NCBI GenBank assembly: GCA_037179385.1
Contig: CM074180.1
Span: 25,711,455-25,775,454, forward strand
From: Holothuria scabra
Taxonomy: Eukaryota > Echinodermata > Holothuroidea > Aspidochirotida > Holothuriidae
Direction of reading: 5' to 3'
Length of the DNA: 64,000 bases
Shown here: positions 23,205 to 35,164 of the stretch, piece after piece
Layout of the letters: the number at the start of each line of letters is the position of its first letter
How positions within the stretch are numbered: the stretch's first letter is position 1
Notes under the pieces: generated by a model
Told to the model about the DNA's origin: nothing
The model's database searches: none
What the model saw: the letters and a program-made list of their open reading frames with translations, nothing else
Program-made: the position numbers and the translations under genes

Positions 23205-24985
23205 ATTGCATTCAATTTCTTTATTATTTTGATGCCACTGCAGGCAATATTAAGCAACACTGTTCATTTCACTCTACATATGGTGATGGGTAATGCTAGA
23301 TCTAAAGGAAATGTTATTCCAACATTCCACCAGTATCAAATTTCAATGACAAACAGGGAACATTCAATTATACACAAAAACAAAAGGAATCTGAGGCAAT
23401 GTGCCCACATTACATATCACTCTTTGGCTTTGTTGGAAAGCAGAGGTATTTTTTAACAAAATAATCACTCTTTAAAGAAAGATACATTGAGTTAGGAAGA
23501 TGGTTTTAAGAAAGGGTGTGAAGGACATGATGTAGAATATTTTTGGTTTTCTCACAACACCCAGGTGAAAAGCCACCAGAATAGCCTTTAAATGCCTCCA
23601 CCTTTTATCCACCTGGCGACAGCATTGAGGATGTCAGATTAAAATAATGAAGTCTGCAGCATCTACCTTCACCCTTTAAAGCAGAAATGAATCTAACAAA
23701 AGGACTTAATTTGTCAACAAAGATTTTGTGACATCAAACTTAAGTCAATTCAAGTACTTAAATAGCCTTCTGTCTCTGACGACAATCCTAACGATGTTTT
23801 GATTGCAACTTCAAAACATCGTTATTGTTTTGCCTTTGTGGCAAATAACTTTCATTTTTTGGATATGAAACAAACCTAAAAACAGTCAGCCTAGCAACAC
23901 TTGATCACAAAAAGATAAAACTGCCACATATTAACTAATAGGCTATTTGTCCACCCTTGTATTTACTTTTCTTCTATTATGTGCTGGAAATTGGATGCCA
24001 AGCTGTATCACAGGTATTTTAAGTTGAGAAGGAAGTATGATGAAGGTTGAAATAATTATAATATTCAATGAGACAAAACCTGCTACGATTCCGGCTGCAA
24101 CTATCTGTGGAGAGGTTCTTTTATTCTCGCATGTATACATTGAAACAAGGAAGTCTAAATGACTTTCTATAGCTACCTGGCTGCTCATCTTACACACAGT
24201 AAAAAACTAGTCAATTCAGGTTATCAAAGGTGCTTCAGATGAGACAACATCACATACTTCCATTAATAATCAACGATAGATGCTTCCATAGGCTGTATTT
24301 AAGGTTAAATTTGCTATCTGGCTATATTGAGGGTTAAAATATACACTTACAGTGCATTTCTTACTTATATGGTATTTTGCAATAATAACATGCAGCTAGA
24401 ATTGAATAGAACATTTAAGCCAACGTTAACCAAGAAAAAGGCCTTTTCTCAGGTGAAGCTTGTCCCTGTAATTGCTACAGTTAACCCCTTTAAAACCAAC
24501 CTTGTTGCTCTATTGAAAAAATAGTCTTTGAAGGGGGCAAACACCTTTAACTTTAGTGATCTCAAGATACCTGAACAGGAAGTTCTCTGATAGATTCTGG
24601 ATTATTAGTTGCCAGCTTGAGATGGCTAAAATTTGCTATTAACTTCTAGCGTAATGTTAGACACATCACATATTGTGTATTTGTGCTGTTTGGACAACTG
24701 CTTCAAAATATGTTAGTACTTGGTCACAGAGAAGCCAAAAGGTGAAAAACTACTCAGCAAACTATAGTAGAGAAAAAATAAATGTATCATATATAGTAAA
24801 GTACTTTTTAGTACAATATGGGACAAAAAGTGGTTAGGAACTTATAGATCTTGATGGTAAAGATGGCAGCTGTAGACCTCAAAATTTCTTGAAATAGGCC
24901 CAATATAGACCTTCATTTCTACATCCTTAGCAAGTTTCTCAAGCACAACATATTCTTCCTTAACAATGTTGTGTCAATACTACAT
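23205..24985. other. Unassigned DNA with a perfect hairpin
   Basis: A perfect 13-base stem AACGATGTTTTGA/TCAAAACATCGTT lies at 23790-23802 and 23811-23823, with an 8-base loop. The minus-strand frame at 23943-24197 encodes a hydrophobic stretch that could be a membrane segment, after an acceptor-like CTCTCCACAG. It is not assignable. Confidence 0.4.
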
Positions 24986-25267
24986 TTAAAGGCCCAATTC
25001 TCTCACCCCAGACAGTACCAATTCTCGTAACCTTCTCCCATAATTGTCTGGGATTCATTCTCATATAAAAACAATCTCAGCTATTGCTTCTATTGAGAAG
25101 CTCAATTTATATAATCAAAATACTCTCATTACAGTTCATGCTGTGTAATGAAAGCTTTTGAACTCTGCATTGTTTAGAATTAGCTGTCAATCAAACATCT
25201 GAGTATATGGAGGATTTCTGGTAACCCCTACAAGAATTGTATTTTGGAGTGAGAGGATTGGCCCTTT
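24986..25267 (+). mobile_element. MITE-1 copy, forward
   Basis: It begins TTAA then AGGCCCAATTCTCTCACCCC and ends GAGAGGATTGGCCCT. The right boundary abuts another MITE-1 in opposite orientation, the two being separated only by a T/A-rich junction containing TTAA. Confidence 0.8.
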
Positions 25268-25655
25268 TTAAGGGCAGTCAACTCTCACCCCAAACTTTGA
25301 TGATTTTTGCAGTAAAAATTCTCAATTGGCACAGTTGCTTGATTGACAATGCTGAAATTAAAAAAATGCAGCGTATGTCCTGTACATATATTTAATACAC
25401 AGTCAGTAAGCCACAGCTGGATAAAAGGTCGTGGCCAGCCAAACTTAAGCCAATTGGGTAGAATTTGGGCCATAAAACTCCATCTAATCTATCTCATATT
25501 ACACAGCATTCACAGTGACTCTTGTATTAAACCTGAAGCATAAAACTGAGATTGTGTCTGAGAGGTTGAGTTTTGAAAAGTTTTGGGAGGGTCCGGGTTT
25601 AAGTAAGAGGCTAGGAGAATTGGAATTGTCTGGGGTGAGAAGATTTGGCCTGTAA
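25268..25655 (-). mobile_element. MITE-1 copy, reverse, carrying a SINE insertion
   Basis: It starts TTAA then GGGCAGTCAACTCTCACCCC and ends GGTGAGAAGATTTGGCCTGTAA, so the right TTAA is mutated. About 110 bases of SINE-1 body interrupt the interior near 25375-25488, which accounts for its greater length. Confidence 0.75.
25375..25488 (+). repeat. SINE-1 3' fragment inside a MITE-1
   Basis: CAGTAAGCCACAGCTGGATAAAAGGTCGTGGCCAGCC and the following CCAATTGGGTAGAATTTGGGCC-type sequence match the 3' half of SINE-1. The MITE sequence resumes at ATTACACAGCATTCACAG. Confidence 0.65.
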
Positions 25656-25659
25656 AACA

Positions 25660-26725
25660 GTGTTTTAGTGGCAGCTGAGACAACTAGATAGCTGCTGATA
25701 ACAGACCTAAATCACCAGCAAAACATATTCTCTCTTAGCAATATTGTGCCAGTACAATCAACTGGTCCAATGTTAGAGCTGGGCCAAAATAGAAATGTGT
25801 AACAGTCAATATTGTGCATGACCTCTTTAAAAGTTTACCTCAACTTTGTGTTTGGTCCTAATTCAATGGAAGCAGACACCAGTTGATAGAGTTGTCTGTC
25901 CTGACACTTGCAGAGTTTATTTAGGGAACCAGCACAAAATTTAATAGCACAGTACACAATGAGGCAGTACACATACAGTATACGACTGCAATTATAGTAA
26001 TGTTTGCCAGTAAAACCTAGGTACTAACTTACCCTATTGTTGTGCCTTAGCTTCATGAAAGTTTGTTGACACAGCTCCTTGAGAATACTAGGCAACAAAC
26101 AGTGGCCAAGTTAATAGCAGTTTGTCAAATCTAGTCAAGCATTCACTCCATCAAATCTAGTTAACGACAGTTACAGTACAACCTGCTATAACAAAGCATG
26201 TTCCATGTTTCAGGTCTTAAAATGGTTTGGGTATGCCCCACAATGGTGCAGGTCTATATGTCATGACCATGGAAATACATATAGGTCTAATGTTAATGAA
26301 GACACAGAGTAAAGGAGGATAATATCCATTATGAAAATTGATTCTACTAAAAAGTCAATCATATTAAACTTACCCACATTCTTACATTTCACTGTGGTAT
26401 CCCTTTTAAGGCTACCATGATGTATATAGTGATACTATATTAAGTGTTTTTTCACACTTGACCTTGAGCTGGGGGGGTCAAATCCAAATCTGATCCATCC
26501 ACCAATTGCGATCAAGATCAGATCTGGATAAATTGATCCACCAACAAGGGTAGATCAGAACTCAAACAGGGAATCAAAATATAGTGTGAGGAAGCTCAAA
26601 GGATCAAGGTGACCTATGATACAACATACTCCTCTTCCCACAGAATACAAACAAACACAATAACAAACACAAAGCATTGAGAGGGACAGAGGATGATATT
26701 TTTTGAGAGGGATCTACCCAATATT
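25660..26725. other. Unassigned DNA
   Basis: No gene. Around 26498-26555 GATCCATCCACCAATTG and TGATCCACCAAC form a weak cluster of GATC-containing repeats; not called as a feature. Confidence 0.3.
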
Positions 26726-26727
26726 CA

Positions 26728-26882
26728 TATAAAGGGTCAATGTTCATAAGGTTCTTTAGTCTGAAGGTTGATTATTCATAATTGTTAAAAAGGGTTCATT
26801 ATTTATAATAGAAAAAAGAGTTTGTATTTCGTAATATGAAAAAGGGTTTGTTATTCATAAAAGAAAAAAGGGTTCAATATTC
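26728..26882 (+). repeat. Degenerate tandem array of AAAGGGTTCATTATTCATAAT units
   Basis: About five units of 28-35 bases share AAAAAGGGTTCATTATTCATAATA, with drift in length and sequence. It stops exactly at the TTAA of the next MITE-1. Confidence 0.75.
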
Positions 26883-27191
26883 TTAAAGGCCAGGTTTTCT
26901 CACCCCAGACAGTACCAATGATTCCCCTAACCTTCTTACCTAAGCCCCTCCCACAACTGTCTGAAATTCATGCTCATCCAGATACAATCTCAGTTTATTG
27001 CTTCAAGGTGAGTAAAGAAAAACTCAATTTATGTAATCAAAACACTCTCAGTACCGTTCATGCTGTGTAATACAAGCTTTGGTACTCTGCATTGTTTGAA
27101 TAAGCTGTCAGTCAAACAGCTGAGCCAATTGGGAATTTGGTTTCCCCCATACCAAAATTGTAGTTGGGGGGTGAGAGGTTTGGCCCTTTCA
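26883..27191 (+). mobile_element. MITE-1 copy, full length, forward
   Basis: The left TTAA is intact (26883-26886) and followed by AGGCCAGGTTTTCTCACCCC. The right end is GGGGGGTGAGAGGTTTGGCCCT followed by TTCA, a one-base change from TTAA. It contains the uninterrupted CCTTCTTACCTAAGCCCCTCC target segment used to interpret the nested copy at 11.8 kb. Confidence 0.8.
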
Positions 27192-27194
27192 TAA

Positions 27195-28065
27195 GGGAAA
27201 AGGGCATTTTCAAACTTTACAGAGGCTCATTGAGTTGATATCAATAATCTAATGAGAGTCTTAAAGGGTCACTACCACATAACAATGCTTAAAGTTAGCA
27301 TAACAAGTCAAGTTTCAAGTCCAAAAGTCACAAAAAAAGTTTAAATTTTGAATTTTCTAGTGTCATGACTTGTTATGGTTTTGTTCATAATTTGAAAAAG
27401 TGTCTGGTCACGAATTTTTGAAAACCGACTTGAATCGTTAATTAATTACTTCTAAAACAGTTATTTGTATGTAGGGTATGGAGATTGTCTAAGATTGACC
27501 ATTTGTCATTGGTATGTGAAGAAAACTTAACAGGTTTGGAAAAATTTGTTGAATTTCATGAACCAACTCAGTGAGCTGCTTTAAAGGCTTCCTCTATCTT
27601 GTGGCAGGGGGACACATCCTTACAATTTTCATGGATGATAGGTTTATGTCTTGTCCACACCATGTTGAGTGCATTTTGAATTGTTTTCTCTAGATAAGTT
27701 GTAATTGGCCTTTCAAGGATAATAGTGGAACTTTGGGGAAGCAAACCAAAATCTCAGTTATGAACAACCTTTTTTGCAACTTTGCATATTGAACCTTTTC
27801 TTTGATTTATTAATTACAAATTTTTTTTGAATTATTATATACAGAGTTATTCCTGAATTCAATAGTGCAATCATTGTTTGGAAAAAATTGTTGAATTTCC
27901 TTAACATTTCAATCATGGTCACCCTGTTTATGTAGCAAAAAGGCCTGAATGAAAGAGGATACTCATGGTTTCAGGAGAAGGCGTAAAGAAGCAGTCCACG
28001 GCGTAGACAAAAAGGATTGGTCAGAATTACAAAAATTGAAGTTGAAAATAGCGGAATAGCGCGGT
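27195..28065. other. Unassigned DNA
   Basis: A TTAAAGGGTCACTACCACATAAC segment at 27263-27286 resembles the start of a TTAA-bounded element, but no matching right end is visible. No gene. Confidence 0.3.
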
Positions 28066-28069
28066 CTCA

Positions 28070-28175
28070 TTAGGTAGGGGTTACCATGGTGCTATTAGGT
28101 TTTTGCCAGACGGTTATTTCAGGCAATAACGATATACATAGGTCAATAGGAGGTAGTGAGGAGCCAAATAGACTT
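28070..28175 (+). repeat. Conserved 105 bp repeat (R105), copy 1
   Basis: From TAGGTAGGGGTT to AATAGACTTA it matches 44093-44197 with roughly ten differences, while flanks on both sides are unrelated. It contains CCATGG and the stem GTTATT/AATAAC. There are no terminal inverted repeats, no poly-A and no B-box. The element type is unknown. Confidence 0.8.
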
Positions 28176-28179
28176 AGGC

Positions 28180-28720
28180 TTCCACACTCAAACCATGAAT
28201 AGCGAAATGTTTTATACAGCATATTGGTGATATTCACAACCTACATTTAAAAAACTGACAGAAAAATGCTCAACTTCGTAAGCACTTTTGGTTTCAACTA
28301 ACAATAATTTCATACAGGTGGCTGTGTTGCATATGGCTATGAATTGATAAGTGAAAGATCACACCTGTTGTAAAAAATGCAATGTGTATGCAGATTTTGG
28401 TCTAGACTAGACTTGCAAAGAAAAATGTCTGCTGTGAAGTATTCTTCATAAGTAAACAGCTACTTGTCTAACCAAATTTGAAAGAGCTGTCTCTCCAAGT
28501 TGAAGGAAAATGTTTATGAAACACTTGCTGAATACAGGCAGGAGTCAGGGTTGTACAACTTCTTAATGCAAACAACAAGCACCGTTTACTAAAACCATAA
28601 AATACTGCCTAAAAAAGCAAGTATAATTTGATTAGCTTTGTTGACAGTTTTTGGGCACCAGTGGAGCTACTTTGTTCTGGAGGGGACCACAACAATAGAT
28701 ATTGACACGCACCATGGTTA
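28180..28720. other. Unassigned DNA
   Basis: No supported feature. Confidence 0.3.
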
Positions 28721-28728
28721 AGTGTCAG

Positions 28729-28870
28729 CTCTTTTAGAGGTTACAAAACAATACCGTGACGCCTTGAATGGAGTTCCGCCTTGGGTTAGCAAACCAAAAC
28801 GTGTTTTTCAAGTTCCAGTTGCCACTCTGGCGAATGACTATTGTAATGACTTCACAAATTATGGTTATGG
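28729..28870 (+). CDS. Possible single exon of an unidentified gene
   Basis: An open stretch of about 47 codons reads KQYRDALNGVPPWVSKPK and continues with FQVPVATLANDYCNDFTNYG. It is preceded by candidate acceptors TGTCAG and CTCTTTTAG (28725-28737) and followed by candidate donors ATG/GTAGGG (28870) or GTAGTG (28890). The amino-acid composition is balanced and protein-like, unlike the repeat-derived frames elsewhere, and the DNA here is less AT-rich than its flanks. No family is recognised. No neighbouring exon could be linked, so it may be coincidence or a fragment of a processed gene. Confidence 0.25.
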
Positions 28871-28919
28871 TAGGGTGACTCCAGTGAATGGTAGTGTTTT
28901 CAAATCTTTATGACTGATA

Positions 28920-31000
28920 TTTTAGGAGGAAGCACTCGCTCTGTATGACTTCAAGAGAGAATTCAACTGTTTGGTGGTAAGGAATGAACATTATTAACAT
29001 GAACAAATTATTGTACATGCTGACAGAGGCATATTGGGACACATATATGGGAACACTTTTCATTGGATATAACAGCTCTAGGTGTGCTAAATTTTTGCCC
29101 AACTTTCTTAGCATTTTATTTATTAAGGACTTTAACAGTTAATTTTTACCGATTGTTAAGATTTTTGAGCTGTCCTAATTTGTAAGGGCATGTTGTCCAC
29201 ATGTCTCTTGCCCCCCTCTTTATCTTCTTCACTTTTCCACACACCCGATGCCCTGACTGGACCTCTTTCTTCTCCCCTTCCCTGATTTAAAAATCTTAGT
29301 GCCCCCATCTAAAAATCTGGTGCTACTAGTACTTCTACTTATATACTTAAGTATACTCCAGTTTCAAGGCACATAATTTCTGTGGGGAAGTATTAAATAC
29401 CACTATAGCTTATTAGGCACCACACACCCTAGTAGTATGCAGAACATGATGTAAATATGAAGAGTTCATAAGTTCACATGACAAGAAACTGCCAAGTAGA
29501 CTATGTTGGTACATTTAGTTTAATGTTTGCAAATTTAACCACAACAAAAATAATTAAGCAAACTATAAAACATGTGGTTAACCCTTAAAAAGAAAACTGT
29601 TTACAAAAACAAGTACCACAGTGGTGCACAATTACACTAAACTGGCAGCTACTAAAAATATTTATTACTGGTTGGCTCCAACTTCTTGACCTTTTAAAAT
29701 TCCAAGGGCAGAGGCAAGTCACCCCAATTTGAACTTCAGTTTGCTACATCATCAACATTTTTTAATTTTTTGGACAGTTTTTTCTTTATAATTTTGGAAA
29801 ACTAGGTGGTATACTATTTATTAAAGCAAATGCAACATTCTTTGTGAAGTCAAGAGGAAGTTACATGGGGTCAACCTGCTGATATTCTAAGAAAAGTGAG
29901 GCTACTGCAAAAATCACTTTCAACTTATAAGAGGGTAGCATTTATTCCCTTTATAGCTTGCATGTTTTTTCTGCATCCTGGTATTGCAAGTTTCTTTATT
30001 TCTGGAGTCTTTACCTGGGACCTGCATGTCCTCACCTGCCATTAAGGAGACCGGAGACAGATTCTTTCACACTGGATGGAAAGGTGAAAACTAGTGCATT
30101 TTTCTCCAGCAAAATTGGACTCAATAAATTTGGTCCAATCCTGTTTTTCTACTCTTGTTTTGCAAACACTATTTGAAAAGGCAACTCAGCCCTTGAATTT
30201 TGAGGCAGGCGACGGCACAAGTACCAGAACTCGCATCAAATCAATGTGAAGAGTGTATTTTTTTGCACACTTAGATGAAGATGGAAGCTCATATAAATCT
30301 ATTATAAAGTTAAATGCAACAGCACACATACCACACTCCTAACTTTCTTGAGCAGTGTGATTTGTAGCACACCCGTGGAAAATCTAAAACTCAAAGGCCT
30401 GCGACTGGTGGTTATTAACTAATATCACAACGCCAAGTGTCTTCCTGACCATGGATAAATGCAACCCCATGTATTATACATTTTTTTGCACTATAGGCAG
30501 GCTTCCTGCAATCTCTAGTGGCAAATTTTGTAGAGTATATAAAACAATGCATTGAATGTGTGGAGTATGTAGTTTTTAGAATCATGGAGTTACCACAGAC
30601 TCCCTCAGAAATCATGCTCTTTCCCTTCCCAAATAAATGGGCTTTAAAATGCCACTAAGTTCTCTTCAACCTTCTATCTGCATGAAATTGCTTAGGCCAG
30701 ATCTACATTAACCTGTGTAGCATATCACTTTTGCATGTCAAAGAGGGCCAATATCCTGGAATCTGCTGGTAATGTCAGTCAAAGATTGCTTTCACAGGGC
30801 CCAAGGCAGAGATCCAGCAATCTAGAAATCTGTACCTGGGTGGGGGAGGGGGGGGGGATGGAGAAATTGAGTAAACTCCTTTTTAGAAGATCTGATAAAA
30901 TGTGTAAGCAATACTTTTTCAACAACCTATGTCAGGTTCAATACACACAACATATCAAAACAGATAACTTTTACTACCAAATAAAACTGAAGAATACCAT
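28920..31000. other. Unassigned AT-rich DNA
   Basis: About 2 kb without a supported gene or repeat. A G-run lies at 30841-30858. The 111-codon frame at 30735-31070 runs into MITE-2 sequence at its end and has no recognised domain. Confidence 0.3.
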
Positions 31001-31004
31001 TCAC

Positions 31005-31936
31005 AAGTTGCCATTCAAAACTTATTTTGAAACAACAGCCCACATCCCACAGATTCCTTCTTTTGCTTGAGTATCATAGATACTGTGATTCTAGGACTTA
31101 AAACATTGTATATACAGTCCATGGGCTAGAGAGGTCCACCCAACTCACCCCCCCCCCCCAGCCCCTAAAAGTGATCATACAGGGATAGGAATGTAGTTTG
31201 AAGTGGAAACTTTTAGATTTTTTATATCAACATTATGTTTCATCAGGGATAAACTATAGTTTCTACACGTTAAAATGTTGATAGTGCCCAACAGCTAAGT
31301 GACTATACTTTGGGGTTAGGGGAAATTTAAATAGCAATAACTCTGGAAATAATTGTTACTGTTTGATGAATGACCCATTAAAATGTTTGTCTTGATCAAT
31401 TCTATCATACAAAAAGCAAATTACTTGCATAATGAGGTCACCAGAGGTTAAAAGTCACCAATTTTGAATGAAGCCCAAAAACTAGCACACCCATTTTGAT
31501 ATAGCTATTTTTACCCTGTATAGTACAAAAACACTGTTCACTATATAGAAAAAAGTGCTATTTATACATCCCCTTGCAAATTTAAACTTCCAATATTTAA
31601 TTATTTTAATACATTTATTTCTGTGACAAATGGAAGTAAGTCAATGGTCAAAAAGTGAGAAAAATTGAGAAATAAAGTTTAAAAAATTACAAAAAATAGA
31701 TTTATTAAAAACACATTTCAATAAAAAATTCAAAATATTTGGGTATGGGATTACAGCATTTCTTTTAAACTTTACTTCTGATAGTTTTTGCAGAACTTCA
31801 GCCTAACCTAAAACATTTCCTAAATTTAAAAAAAAAAGTGAAAAAAAATGTTGTAATATGGCTCTCAGGAGCCAATCATGAAACAGGGCAGACCATAACA
31901 CTTATCCAAACTGGGGAGACTGCATTTCTCTTTTAA
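31005..31936 (+). mobile_element. MITE-2 copy, apparently split by about 0.7 kb
   Basis: The left half (31005-31112) has TTATTTTGAAACAACAGCCCACATCCCACAG and TAGGACTTAAAACATTGTATATAC. The right half (about 31838-31936) has GGCTCTCAGGAGCCAATCATG and CTGGGGAGACTGCATTTCTC before TTAA. The halves would be contiguous in a normal copy. The intervening 31113-31837 holds a C-run (31149-31161) and otherwise unassigned AT-rich sequence and could be an insertion. Confidence 0.5.
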
Positions 31937-31939
31937 TGA

Positions 31940-33825
31940 CTAATTTCAGAAAAATTATCAAGAGACAGCATTTTTGACAATAATTTTTCATGATAATTTT
32001 AGCCTTCTTTAATGACTCCTCGAGACCAACTGCATCACATATCTTAACCTCAAGATGAACCTGAAGTAATTATATTTATTTATTCCTAATGAGTAATATG
32101 AAAATGTCTCATTCCAGTGGAAAGCTATAATTCATGATTTTTCTGGATAACTTAATTATTCCTCTTTAACTTCATCTCCATGACGGTTCTCAAGTACCTC
32201 CCTTTTGATATTTACAAGACACTTTCTCTGAAAGGTCAAGATAGTAAACTATTTACTAACAAATGCTCAAAGTTGTCACTTCCAAGAAATGGAAAACATT
32301 GCTATCTTTGTTGTGTCTCGGCAACTGCTGTCTGAACTTTAGTAAATAAAGAGGGGCAGTATAACTTCTTCAGTCGAAAAAGCACCTGCATGTTCAGACC
32401 TGGTAGGTATGAATCTTTACTTGAACCAAGGACTTGCCAATGAGAATCACGTTTGTCTGCTTGACATTTGTCTGTTTCAAAGGAAATCATCCTCTGGGAA
32501 ATTATTTATTAAATTTATAATCCTTAATCCATTCTAAAATATGTAACCCTAATAACAGTCAAATGCACTTAAGATCTTGCTTCATTTTGCCTTTCCTAAG
32601 GTGGGTGGATTCTACCCTGAAAACCCCAAATTTTATTTTACAAAATTGCCTAGTAACACACTCAGAACTCTAAAACTGACATTTTTATCATAATCTACAA
32701 AACTCGATGATTTATGGGTCTATGAGTGAAAATATTTACCCATTATTGCCTCACAATACCCATTTGGCACACTATTAGCAGAGGTGGCGCCCTAGCCCTT
32801 ATTACTATTTTGCCCGGCTCCTTCACCATGCCCCCCACTTGGTGCCTGGACCACATAAACCAAATAGCTACAGCTTCTGGCTATTAAGAAAATACAGATG
32901 TAAAAAGCAGGTAAGAAAGAGCAAAATAGGCTGTCCGATCCCCTTAATCTGGACTAATTCAGATTGCTATCCCCATATATAACAGAGCCTATATGGCCCA
33001 CCTTTGCATGGCAAATTCTGACATTTTGCAACTTGGTACAAATGCAACATGGTCACGATAGTAGACACTTATGAAAAGCTAAATGCAAGAACTCTCAATT
33101 GTTCTGCTAGCTGAAGGAACAATTCTTTCTGCTGGCTAATGGGAGAAAGCAGAGGATTACAAGGGATTAGTTTTGATTAATCACAGTTTGTTAACTTCAA
33201 GGAACTTTTCCATGTCATGTGACTGAACAAAAACCTAGCTTTCGGTTGAAATATTTGCTTTTTTGTCAACGAAAAAAAAGCAGTTTTAGACACTGTTTTT
33301 TTCAATCCAAAATCAAGTTAATCACTAAAAAAACCTTGTGCGTTATTAAACTAGTGCACATGTAATTTAGCTTGCTGTCTGGGCTCCAAGGTCTGGCGAC
33401 ATGAGTAGGAATGCTTTTACTGATCTTTAAAGTTTGTACTTTTTTTTAGATAACTCTAACAAAGTATCTCAGAACATGTTCAGAATAACTTGTATGTTAA
33501 CTTTTGTAAGTAATCTGTATTTTAGAGAAAACGTAACCTTCAAAAATAAATATATGGCTCATGCCAAGTATAAAAATAAAACTGTCCTTTCATGGAAGGT
33601 TGACAAAACAAAGGATAAAATAAGATGTAAGTTACAAGGTCTTTGCTTCATGTCACATAAATTGTCAGATATACTGGTAGTTGCTAATGATGAAGGCCAA
33701 CAACAGGAATTAATTTGCCTAATAGGCAGTTGTTGATCGAAGATGATGAGAATTAAGACTATTTGTACAATTTTTAGGCTGTTTCCATCAATTAGTGAAC
33801 TCATTTATTGTCAATATAACCTGAT
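31940..33825. other. Unassigned DNA
   Basis: No supported gene. The 100-codon frame at 33434-33736 is opposed by an 81-codon minus frame and neither resembles a known protein. Confidence 0.3.
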
Positions 33826-33827
33826 CA

Positions 33828-34068
33828 AAAGCAGTGCCCCAACCTTATTTTGGTCTTTAACTGGAACAAGCAGCCATATCCCACAAAATTTTTCTTATTT
33901 CTTTTCCAAGTATAGTTCATAATATTTTAGAACTTAAACACCCACATATTTGAAATAAACCATGGAGTAAATCTTCTAAATTACATACTTTAATGAGAAA
34001 AATATTACCACATGACCCTTAAGAGACAATCATGGGACAGGACAGACTATTACACTAAGTGTTACCCA
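33828..34068 (+). mobile_element. MITE-2 copy, right end missing
   Basis: It contains AAGCAGCCATATCCCACAAAATT, then ATATTTTAGAACTTAAAC, then CACATGACCCTTAAGAGACAATCATGGGACAGGACAG in family order. It fades after the ACTATTACACTA segment. Confidence 0.65.
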
Positions 34069-34074
34069 TGAACT

Positions 34075-34900
34075 TGTATAAATGGACATACCATGTAACA
34101 TGAACGTCCTATCCGTAGATGGTCACCACTGACTGGGACAAAAAAGGCACACCAAGCTGGCCACCGTAAAGCTATTAACGGTCTGATTTGAGGGGGATTG
34201 TTATATTTTAAACAAAAGTTAAACTTGAATTGGAAACAATATCATGCTCCTGCAATATGTAAACTAATTTTGACATCACCTTGCCATATTTCAAAAATAT
34301 TTCAACTCTCTTGCAAAATATGAGAGTACACTTGAGCAAGTCCAAACTTTCACACAAACCCATGGCAAACAGCCATCTTGGTGCGCTTTTTCCCACACTA
34401 CGATAGCAACAATCTACCGTGCAATATGCTATGTCCATGTATAGGAAGTCTGTGGTGTTACCATACTACTGTTAGCTAAAAGTGAGACATCTTTATTGGA
34501 GATGAATATAGGGAAATCTAAAGGGGTCCCAACCCTTGCTAAAAATTTTGATTTTGCAACATGCCCAAATGTTCACTGCCTGCAATATTTGAAGCAGGTT
34601 TTTACTACTTAGTGGTTTCAATTTGTTTGCTCAGTAGGCGTATGGGGACGATTTCAGGGATGTTACAATGCTATAAATTTGGTTTGCATCACATACTGTA
34701 CATTAAACCACAACCATGAAACTAATACTTTAATGGCATTACGTGACGTAGTAACACATATTCAGAAATGAAATAATGTGTTACTCACAACCACCACCCG
34801 CATATCAACTCAATCAACTGTTCACTCGGGTATATCACATCCGGCACGTGTAGACTATGCACACTCCATACGATGGGTCTCCACAGTGATTGGACAAACA
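34075..34900. other. Unassigned DNA
   Basis: No gene supported. Around 34738-34860 are an ATTACGTGACGTAG segment and a CACGTG E-box in GC-richer sequence; these could be regulatory sites but there is no linked gene. Confidence 0.3.
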
Positions 34901-34910
34901 TTATAGGGCA

Positions 34911-35160
34911 AAGCAGTCACCCTTGACTTATTTTGAAACAACAGCCAGATCCCACAGATTACTTTCTTTTCACTTCCAAATATTTTTAATGACATTTCTG
35001 GACTTAAACTTTGCATATATTCAAGGTAAACAAATTAGTGTACTTCTCCTTTATTCATAATTACGTGACAAAAACATTGTCCCATGACTCTCAAAAGCCA
35101 ATCATGATACACAAGACTACAGTACTAATACAAATTTGGGTGACCCCATTTTCCCTTCAA
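34911..35160 (+). mobile_element. MITE-2 copy
   Basis: It starts near CAGTCACCCTTGACTTATTTTGAAAC and contains CCATGACTCTCAAAAGCCAATCATGATAC. It ends near GGGTGACCCCATTTTCCCTTCAA, where TTAA has become TCAA. Confidence 0.7.
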
Positions 35161-35164
35161 ATCC

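Noticed and set aside
23776..23823. Hammerhead-ribozyme-like CTGACGA segment next to a hairpin
   Set aside because: The required downstream GAAA core and the stem III arrangement are missing.
34738..34860. Promoter with CRE-like TGACGTAG and E-box CACGTG
   Set aside because: Individual sites are short and expected by chance; no gene start or other promoter feature could be tied to them.
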